From Salinispora tropica CNB-440 (GTDB lineage Bacteria > Actinomycetota > Actinomycetes > Mycobacteriales > Micromonosporaceae): 64,000 nucleotides of DNA. Below are positions 57,591 through 64,000 of the stretch, in pieces. Numbering within the stretch: position 1 is the stretch's first letter; the number at the start of each line of letters is the position of its first letter. The notes under the pieces are model-generated. The model made no database searches, was not told the origin of the DNA, and worked only from the letters and a program-made list of their open reading frames with translations. A program made the position numbers and the translations under genes. The stretch is taken from contig NC_009380.1 of assembly GCF_000016425.1 (NCBI RefSeq), positions 2,980,144-3,044,143 on the forward strand. Reading direction: 5' to 3'.

Positions 57591-58582
57591 GCCGGCACAA
57601 CCTCCTTGCCTGAGTCGGGGACGGGGGCGGGGACGGTCGACGCGTGGGCGCGGGACGAGGCGGCCAGGGACTCACGACGCTCACGGGCCTGGTTGACGAA
57701 GTGCAGCGCCCAGTGGAAGCCGCCGCGGGCAAGGCAAACAAGGGCGGTGGCGAAGAAGATCCCGTATGCGAGGCCAGCGCCAGTCAGGAAGCCGTACACG
57801 ATGGCGACACCGGCGCCGAAGGCAAACTGCGCTGCGGGCGGGGACGGGCTGGTCCCCGGGTCGGTGACCATGTAGTTGGTGAACAGGACGAAGGCGGTGC
57901 CGGTCATCATGGCGAGCGCACCGGGGATCGAGACATCCAGCAGGATGCCGCGGACGACGGCCTGGAGAACGAAGAAGGACAACCAGCCCAGGATGAGCCA
58001 CATGCGGCCGGTCAGCTTTCCGTTGATCATGGTGCCGCCAACGACGATGATCGCCGGCACGAACCAGTCCCAGACGCCGGTGATGTGCTCGGTGAAGTGG
58101 TATGGCGGAGCGATGCTGGCCCATGGAAAGAACAACAGGATCACGGCAATGCCAAGGTTCGATGGATTCATGTAGTGCCGCAGCCGACCCTTGAAGGGGG
58201 CCCGTAGAACCCATTTGGCACCGATCGCGACGGCTACCCCAAACATCAGCACCAGAATCTGATCGTTGACGTAGATCAGCATGTTCACCGCGAGGCTGGT
58301 GATGTGCGCCGGGTAGAGAAACTGGATCAGCCCGCGCAGCCCGTTGCCGCGATAGCGCGGTGCGCGGCCCTCCACCCGGGCGCCCACCGTCTCGAGGACG
58401 ATCTCCAGTGTGTAGCCGGTGGCGAGGGCAGCGAATGGCCACAGCCAGGGCTGCTCGAAGCCCAACACGGTGTAGCCAAAGATATTGAACACCGTGATCG
58501 AGATCGCGAAGTTTCGCAGCGCCTTGATCACCTTTGGATCATGGCGAGGCGCAGCGGTCGGGGTCGCGGTCATGTCGCTCAC
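57587..58582 (-). CDS. unbU: Enediyne membrane protein E5 (UnbU, RnfD/NqrB-like)
   Basis: The 331-residue integral membrane protein has about eight hydrophobic helices and the NPSNLGIAVILLFFPWASIAP and FTNYMVTDPGTSPSPP segments that relate it to RnfD/NqrB flavin-binding subunits. The known enediyne cassette carries it next to PKS E. The reaction is unsettled; electron transfer during core formation is suspected in the literature. The GTG start overlaps the E4 stop and its own stop overlaps the PKS start (ATGA). Confidence 0.92.
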   Translation of the reverse strand: MSDMTATPTAAPRHDPKVIKALRNFAISITVFNIFGYTVLGFEQPWLWPFAALATGYTLEIVLETVGARVEGRAPRYRGNGLRGLIQFLYPAHITSLAVNMLIYVNDQILVLMFGVAVAIGAKWVLRAPFKGRLRHYMNPSNLGIAVILLFFPWASIAPPYHFTEHITGVWDWFVPAIIVVGGTMINGKLTGRMWLILGWLSFFVLQAVVRGILLDVSIPGALAMMTGTAFVLFTNYMVTDPGTSPSPPAAQFAFGAGVAIVYGFLTGAGLAYGIFFATALVCLARGGFHWALHFVNQARERRESLAASSRAHASTVPAPVPDSGKEVVPA

Positions 58583-60546
58583 CTCTCCTGGGCCTGGGTG
58601 CCGAGCCGGAGCGTGTGCCAGCCCGGGGTCAACTCAAGTTCCTGCTGCCGGACCTGCCCGGTGCGGTCGCGCCACCTCAGGTCCACCCGAACCGGTCCGG
58701 TGACATCCCGGCCAAGCCCGATGTGCGCCTCATGGCTGCGCTTGCCCGAGTGACCACTGCCGCCGTCAACGCGGGTGACAAAGGTCTGCCCCTCCGCGGT
58801 GGTCACCCGCACCTGAGCACCCACCACCGGAGATCCCGGTGCCGCCGTCCCGGCACCCGACGCTTCGGTCTGTCCGTCGTGGACCAGCCGGAGTCCCAGG
58901 AACTGACCGGGTGACGGGCTCTGGTTGTGGTAGAAGACCGGCTCGTCCCACTGCCGGGCCACCGCGAAGTCCAGCCGGCCGTCGCCGTCAGCGTCACCGG
59001 TGGCGATGCCCCGGGTAGGTACCGGGATGTCGAGGCCCAACTCACCGGCGACGTTGACGTAGCGCCCATCGTCACCCTTGACGAAGAAGTGCAGGCGCTG
59101 ACTGCCACCGATGTCGTCTCCAGCGTTGACGTTTGGCCACCACAGCGGGTGACGCAGCAACTCGTCGTTGGCGGTGGCCAGCTCCTGCAGTTGGGGCCAA
59201 CGGTTCACGTCGCCCTTGACGAAGCCGGTGGCCTGAGCAACGACCAGCTCACCGCCGTTGTCGAAGTCGGCCAGCTTGGCGTCCCAGCCCCAGCCCGACC
59301 AGGCGAGGCCGAGCGGCGCACTGCGGTCTTCGTACGGCGCACGGCCCTCGGTGAACTGCCGGCGTAGATCGGCGTTGTCCTTGGCGCCGTCGATGAAGGC
59401 GAAGTGGCTTTCCTCAATGCCGAAAGAGGTCGTGATGTTACTGACGAACAAGTCGTACCGGCCGTCCCGGTCAAGATCGCCGAAGTCGACGCCCATGCCC
59501 TTGAACGAGTCCAGACCGATTCGCTTGGACTTGGGCACCAGGGCACGACCTACCGCGCTCTCCACCAGCCCAAACTTGATCTCACCCGGGGTGGAACGGT
59601 TGTGCAGCAGCCGATCTGGGCCGAAGTCGTGCGCGACGTACAGCTCCGGTAGGTGGTCGCCGTCAAGGTCGTTGGCGCCGGCCGCCAAGGCCCAGCCTTT
59701 GGATACCTCGGCCGGCAGGACGTCGCCCACCTGCTCGAAGGTGGCGGTTGGGGTCGGGCCGGCGGTGCCGCCGGTAAACCGGAAGAAGTAGTCCTCACCA
59801 CCGTTGACGCCGTGGGACATCGAGTCGTTCATCTCCACCCCGCCGCTCACCGTGTCGTCGAGGACGGCACTGTGCGGGAAGTAGTTGCCGACGAAGATGT
59901 CCACGTGGCCGTCGCCGTCGAAGTCGTCCACCGCGACCGCGTTGGTGTTCCACAGCGGCCCCTCGTACCGGGCGGAGTTTCCGGGCACCAGCTCGGTCGG
60001 CTGGTACGAGGCGGCGGAGAGCCCGGTGAGTCCGTCCTTGGCCAGGTAGAGAATCGGTGTGCGGCCCCACAGGTAGACCAGCAGGTCCATCCGGCCGTCC
60101 TCGTTGAAGTCCCCGGGAGCGCAGCCCATCGGTGCCATTGGTTTCGTCATCGGCAGCGGGTCGGGGCGCAGTGCGAACGGGGCGTACCGGTCCCCGCCCT
60201 GGCCGGGCACCGGAGTAATGCTCACCTGGTCGGTACGGGGGTCAGTGACGCAGAGGTCGTTGGCGAGGCCGTCACCGTCGAGATCGTTCATGGCGATCGC
60301 GGAACCGACCGAGGAGATCCAAGCGTCGATCTTGCTGTAGTCCTGGTTGACCCGACGGATGGCCTGCTGCGGAAACCCGCCCGGCAGCGAGATCGTCGTT
60401 GGGGTGAACCGATATCGGTCCGCCAGTTCTTCCCGCTCGCTGGCCGAGGCCGACGGCAGCTGAGACGCGAGGAACAGGCCCGCCATTAGTACAAGAGCCA
60501 GCACCCCGGCCAGCTGACGGCGCAACCATCCCACAGATCTAGACAT
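58579..60546 (-). CDS. unbV: Enediyne protein E4 (UnbV, VCBS/ASPIC domain)
   Basis: The 655-residue protein has an N-terminal signal or anchor (LAGVLALVLMAGLFLASQ) and many FG-GAP/VCBS blades with calcium-loop motifs (DLDGDG, DFNEDGRMD, DFDGDGHVD, DLDRDGRYD, DADGDGRLD). An ASPIC/UnbV domain follows at the end (SGKRSHEAHIGLGRD). It is one of the conserved enediyne cassette proteins and probably acts outside or at the membrane with E5. It starts three bases after the E3 stop. Confidence 0.93.
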   Translation of the reverse strand: MSRSVGWLRRQLAGVLALVLMAGLFLASQLPSASASEREELADRYRFTPTTISLPGGFPQQAIRRVNQDYSKIDAWISSVGSAIAMNDLDGDGLANDLCVTDPRTDQVSITPVPGQGGDRYAPFALRPDPLPMTKPMAPMGCAPGDFNEDGRMDLLVYLWGRTPILYLAKDGLTGLSAASYQPTELVPGNSARYEGPLWNTNAVAVDDFDGDGHVDIFVGNYFPHSAVLDDTVSGGVEMNDSMSHGVNGGEDYFFRFTGGTAGPTPTATFEQVGDVLPAEVSKGWALAAGANDLDGDHLPELYVAHDFGPDRLLHNRSTPGEIKFGLVESAVGRALVPKSKRIGLDSFKGMGVDFGDLDRDGRYDLFVSNITTSFGIEESHFAFIDGAKDNADLRRQFTEGRAPYEDRSAPLGLAWSGWGWDAKLADFDNGGELVVAQATGFVKGDVNRWPQLQELATANDELLRHPLWWPNVNAGDDIGGSQRLHFFVKGDDGRYVNVAGELGLDIPVPTRGIATGDADGDGRLDFAVARQWDEPVFYHNQSPSPGQFLGLRLVHDGQTEASGAGTAAPGSPVVGAQVRVTTAEGQTFVTRVDGGSGHSGKRSHEAHIGLGRDVTGPVRVDLRWRDRTGQVRQQELELTPGWHTLRLGTQAQER

Positions 60547-60549
60547 CCG

Positions 60550-61548
60550 TTAATTCCTTCCGATTGCGACGAACTCGTTCGCCACGGCCTGCCGCCACAC
60601 CTCGTATGCGGGTGGTCCGCCCTGCACCTCGCCGGATGGCCGGCGCAGGTAGGCCAGGTCGGCGGCCTCGGCCACGCTCATACCGCACAGCGCTCGGGTG
60701 GCCACTTCGTTGTGCGGGACCACGAGTCCCGCCCGGACCCGGGCCGACGCGGCGAAGACGCTGCCCTGGAAGACGTGCGCGCGGTGTTCATCAGCACGCA
60801 CCCAGAACGCCCGCAGCTCCTCTCCGTCCGCCCCGCCGGCGTAGGTGGCCGCCAGGCTGGCACCGCTGTAGAGATCTGCCCTACGGCCGGGCGCGAAGCT
60901 CTCAATGGTCTCGGCGACCCGCTCCGCGTCGGTTCCGCAGACGAACCAGAGCGCCCGACCGATGCCCTGGTCGATGGCCCGGCCGGCGTACCCCCGGTGC
61001 GTGTCACCGGGCGGCCATCCGAGTGCGGCCTCCCGATACTGACCGTGCACATACCGGTTAGTGGCGAAGTACGCCTGATGGAAGCCGTAGCCGTCGAGCA
61101 CAAGCCAGCGCAGCAGTGGGTCTGGGACCGTCAGCGTCCGCCACCGAAACCGCGGTAGCCGGGCCATTGCCCACCCGATTCCTACATACGCCATGTAGGC
61201 GTGTGGATCGCCAGGGCCGGCGAGAAACCGCCCGACGTGGCGGCCCGGGCCGGGTAAGGCGTCGAGCACCGCCAGCGCCATCGCCGCGCCCTCGTACGCG
61301 AACCCACAAAATCGCGTCGGAATCTGGTCAAGACGCTGCGAAAGTTTGTCTGACTCAGGCGTCTCAGCAGCGTAGGAATAGCCAACGAGAAATGTACTTC
61401 CGATCGTCTCGAGCAATTCCTGCGCCGCCGCGTCCTTGGCAGCAAACCCGCGCACCTCGATCTTCGTGGTGGACACGTCGGGTGTGAGAATTCGACGTCT
61501 CAGGATACGCCATGCACTGGTCACGACCTCCCCCAACTGAGGACGCAT
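60550..61548 (-). CDS. Enediyne DUF1702 protein (UnbL/E3 type), copy 1
   Basis: The 332-residue protein has the DUF1702 signature: CGFAYEGAAMALAVLDALPG, AYVGIGWAMARLP, LDGYGFHQAYFAT, AIDQGIGRALWFVCG and GRRADLYSGASLAATYAGG. It is one of the proteins found next to enediyne PKSs. There is no signal peptide. It is about 40 percent alike by eye to the next gene upstream, so the two are paralogues. The function is unknown, but the protein family is restricted to these clusters. Confidence 0.9.
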   Translation of the reverse strand: MRPQLGEVVTSAWRILRRRILTPDVSTTKIEVRGFAAKDAAAQELLETIGSTFLVGYSYAAETPESDKLSQRLDQIPTRFCGFAYEGAAMALAVLDALPGPGRHVGRFLAGPGDPHAYMAYVGIGWAMARLPRFRWRTLTVPDPLLRWLVLDGYGFHQAYFATNRYVHGQYREAALGWPPGDTHRGYAGRAIDQGIGRALWFVCGTDAERVAETIESFAPGRRADLYSGASLAATYAGGADGEELRAFWVRADEHRAHVFQGSVFAASARVRAGLVVPHNEVATRALCGMSVAEAADLAYLRRPSGEVQGGPPAYEVWRQAVANEFVAIGRN

Positions 61549-61730
61549 TTCGCCCTCTAACGACTGTGACTAAAATGTTGCCAGCGGTCGGAGCATCGTG
61601 TCTTCTTCGACTGTGCGAATTGCCAAAAGAAGCTCAGCAAGCGCGACGACAGCGGGCAGCATCGATATCCGTCAGCGGTAGGACGGCATGCGATTGCGGT
61701 GGCCGCGATTGCGGCGGACTGGCCGCGGAC

Positions 61731-62708
61731 TCAACTGCGCGCCGACGTCGCGAGGAATCGCGCGCGCACCCGGTTGCGCCACATCTCGTACGGCGGCACC
61801 TGCCCATCGATGGGGCCCGTCACGGCGACCTCGTCGGCGAGCCCTACGGCCGCCTCCACAGTCAGCCCGGTCAGCCCGACCAGCGCCGTCCGGGTGTGCT
61901 CCGGGACACAGCCGGACCAGGATCGAGCTTTCGCCGCGAACACCGCACCCTGAGCGAGGTCCGACGCGTGCCCTCCGGCAGCACGATGCAACGGCCCCGC
62001 GTCGCAGCCACCGGCAAACGTGGCCGCTAGCCCGACGCCACTCCAGAGGTCCGGTTGCCGTTCGGCGGCGAATCGACCGACCGCCGCCGCCACGTTCGGG
62101 ACACGACCACCGTGGATGAACCACAGTGCGCGGCCGATCCCCTGATCCACCGCACGAGGAAAGTACTCCGCCGCCCCCTGCCAGGGGTACGCCGCGAGTC
62201 GCTCCTGCCGGTCTACGACGCGGACGGTGTCGAAGTAGGCCCGGTCGAATCCGTATCCATCGACGGCGAGCCAGCTCATCGTCGGGTGGTACACAATGCC
62301 ATCCAGGTCCGGCAGGACGCCGCGCCACAGCGGTCGTGGGAGCCGGGCCATCGCGAAGCCGATGCCGATGTACGCGAGGAAGAGATGCGGCTGTCCGGGC
62401 CCGAGCAGGAGTGCGCGGGTGCGGCCCGAGCGGCCGGGCAGGGCGTCCAACACCGTGCAGGCCATCGTGGCCCCTTCGTACGCGAAGCCCCGCAGCTCCT
62501 CCTCCACCAGCTCCACGCGACGCTCAAGCTCCCACTGGTCCCGGGTGTCGAGGCCCCACTCAAAGCCGCAGATCACTGCCCGCGGCACCGCTTCCAACCG
62601 CTCGGTGGTGGCCGATGGCGTCGCCGGAAAGCCCCGCCGACGGAAGGAGACGTCAGCCAGTTCCGGTGCCAGCAGCAACCGACGCACCGAGCCCACCACG
62701 GATGCCAT
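61731..62708 (-). CDS. Enediyne DUF1702 protein (UnbL/E3 type), copy 2
   Basis: The 325-residue paralogue of the downstream gene has RGFAYEGATMACTVLDALPG, AYIGIGFAMARLP, VDGYGFDRAYFDT, AVDQGIGRALWFIHG and RQPDLWSGVGLAATFAGG. It is the first gene of the operon and starts behind GGGGAGG. A gap of 182 bases separates it from copy 1, the only sizeable gap in the operon, which may hold a second promoter. Confidence 0.9.
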   Translation of the reverse strand: MASVVGSVRRLLLAPELADVSFRRRGFPATPSATTERLEAVPRAVICGFEWGLDTRDQWELERRVELVEEELRGFAYEGATMACTVLDALPGRSGRTRALLLGPGQPHLFLAYIGIGFAMARLPRPLWRGVLPDLDGIVYHPTMSWLAVDGYGFDRAYFDTVRVVDRQERLAAYPWQGAAEYFPRAVDQGIGRALWFIHGGRVPNVAAAVGRFAAERQPDLWSGVGLAATFAGGCDAGPLHRAAGGHASDLAQGAVFAAKARSWSGCVPEHTRTALVGLTGLTVEAAVGLADEVAVTGPIDGQVPPYEMWRNRVRARFLATSARS

Positions 62709-62996
62709 GGATCCTCCCCAGATTCGATGGTGGGCGGCTCGGGCCGCCTCATTGGAGGGTCACCGGGTGGGATACGGGCGTGAAGCACCGACCACCATCG
62801 GCGACGGTATGTAGTGATCTACTCACCCAAGGATGCGGGCTCCTGTCGCCGGTGTGGATATTTCAGATTGCGCAGCACCCAGCAGCCGATCCTCACTTAT
62901 GGAGGATTGCCCGAGGCCGCACGTTGCGAGAACACCCGTGCCATCCAGCAGTCGATAATCGCCGAAACAGACCACACACCGGAGGAGGAGGTCCCG

Positions 62997-64000
62997 ATGA
63001 CGGTGTTGGTGACCGGTGGCACGGGTTTCGTTGGAGCACACTCGGTAGTGGCGCTGCTCACCGCCGGACACCGGGTACGCCTCCTGGTCCGCGACCCGGC
63101 GCGAGTCCCGGCGACGTTGCGGCCACTCGGGATCGAGTCGGCATCCATCGATGTGGTGGCGGGAGACGTGACCGATCCGGACACGGTCGCCGCCGCCGTC
63201 CACGGATGCACCTCGGTCCTGCATGCCGCCTCGGTATATAGCTTCGACACCCGCGACCACCCGCGGATGCGGGCGGTCAACGTCCGCGGCACCGAAGTCG
63301 TGCTCGGGGCAGCCGTCACCGCCGGACTCGACCCGGTGGTACAGGTGTCGAGCTTCGGCGCCCTGCTGCCGGCCCGCCAGACGCCGGTCACCCCCGACGC
63401 CGAGGTGGGAACGCCGCGGGAGACGTACCTGGACAGTAAGGCGCAGGCCGACCGGGTGGCCCGCCGATACCAGGCCGAGGGCGCGCCGGTCGTCGTGACG
63501 TACCCACTGGCGGCGCTCGGGCCGCACGATGCGTACCTAGGCGACCAGACCACCCGCCTACGCAACGCCCTGCGCGGGCTGATGCCAATCTGGCCACGAG
63601 GCGGATTCCCGGTCGGCGACGTGCGCGACGTGGCCAGGCTGCACGCGGCGGTACTGGAGCCGGGGCGGGGGCCGCGCCGTTACCTGGGCCCGGGTCGCTA
63701 CGTGGACACGCAGGAGTACCTGAGGGTGCTCCGCCGGGTGACCGGACGGGCGCTGCCAGCGATTCGCCTGCCAGCAACCGCGATGCTCCCGGTCGGCGCG
63801 CTAACCGGGCTGGTGCAGCGGGTCACCCCCGTCCACCTGCCCGCCGAATACGGGGCGATCTACACCTGCGCGGTAGCCCGCCCGGTGGATACCACCCTCA
63901 CCGACCAACTGCTGGACGGCCCGACGGTACCGTTCGAGCGGACTGTCGCCGACACGGTGGCCTGGCTTGCCGCGACCGATCACATCACCCCGCGCCAGGC
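62997..64000 (+). CDS. NAD-dependent epimerase/dehydratase, extended SDR (partial)
   Basis: From ATG 62997 (behind GGAGGAGG) the frame is open to the window edge, at least 334 residues. It begins TVLVTGGTGFVGAHSVVALL (GxxGxxG NAD motif), has VLHAASVYSFDTRDHP and the catalytic YLDSK (YxxxK), then VVTYPLAALGPHD. It belongs to the extended SDR family near dihydroflavonol and 3-beta-hydroxysteroid dehydrogenases. It is divergent from the enediyne operon, with 288 bases between, and the stop is outside the window. Membership in either the enediyne or the steroid pathway cannot be told. Confidence 0.85.
   Translation, partial: MTVLVTGGTGFVGAHSVVALLTAGHRVRLLVRDPARVPATLRPLGIESASIDVVAGDVTDPDTVAAAVHGCTSVLHAASVYSFDTRDHPRMRAVNVRGTEVVLGAAVTAGLDPVVQVSSFGALLPARQTPVTPDAEVGTPRETYLDSKAQADRVARRYQAEGAPVVVTYPLAALGPHDAYLGDQTTRLRNALRGLMPIWPRGGFPVGDVRDVARLHAAVLEPGRGPRRYLGPGRYVDTQEYLRVLRRVTGRALPAIRLPATAMLPVGALTGLVQRVTPVHLPAEYGAIYTCAVARPVDTTLTDQLLDGPTVPFERTVADTVAWLAATDHITPRQ

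Noticed and set aside
55872..57875. 667-codon open frame on the plus strand
   Set aside because: It is antisense to the enediyne KS domain, whose catalytic residues are all intact on the minus strand.

Overview
The window comes from a high-GC actinobacterium, most likely a member of the Micromonosporaceae such as Micromonospora or Salinispora. This is inferred from the codon bias, the GTG starts, the tight 1- to 4-base gene overlaps, and the mix of an enediyne PKS, a yersiniabactin-like metallophore assembly line, a steroid catabolic regulon and secreted polysaccharidases. Nothing in the sequence fixes the genus.

Left end (1-16 kb). A minus-strand operon encodes a Cys-activating NRPS (carrier-Cy-A-PCP), a PKS/NRPS hybrid (KS-AT-KR-ACP-Cy-TE) and the start of a peptide/metallophore-type ABC lipoprotein. 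A 7-1-7 palindrome of Zur/Fur type lies before the NRPS. A SAM methyltransferase sits just upstream on the same strand. A flavin monooxygenase and a Tat-type multicopper oxidase follow.

Steroid block (15.7-36.2 kb). Genes for steroid nucleus degradation are fadD3, hsaB-hsaC-hsaD-hsaA, kshA, kshB, kstD, a Kst4D-like dehydrogenase, an Hsd4B-like hydratase, a FadE26/FadE27-like acyl-CoA dehydrogenase pair, a DUF3068 membrane protein and a small SRPBCC protein. Five operators match the KstR palindrome TNNAACNNGTTNNA exactly and one matches with a single mismatch. One operator matches the KstR2 palindrome exactly and lies before fadD3. The block is split between fadD3 and hsaB by 4.8 kb of IS5-type insertion sequence remnants. 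Their CTAG ends coincide with the stop codons of fadD3 and hsaB. The remnants carry or flank a DinB-like protein, two hypothetical proteins and a secreted ferritin-like protein with a His/Lys-rich repeat tail.

Middle (36-49 kb). This is ordinary accessory DNA: an ArsR/SRPBCC/RibD-like operon, a secreted GH5-FN3-CBM2 cellulase behind a CebR-like operator, a secreted GH13 alpha-amylase with two starch-binding domains, several small enzymes, and MerR and AraC regulators. Two perfect-stem bidirectional terminators separate convergent genes.

Right end (49-64 kb). A continuous minus-strand operon carries the conserved enediyne cassette: two DUF1702 proteins, UnbV/E4, UnbU/E5, the iterative PKS E, thioesterase E10, an E6-type flavin reductase and a P450. 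A divergent extended SDR runs off the window. Genes for decorating the enediyne core are not visible here, so the rest of that cluster, if present, lies elsewhere.
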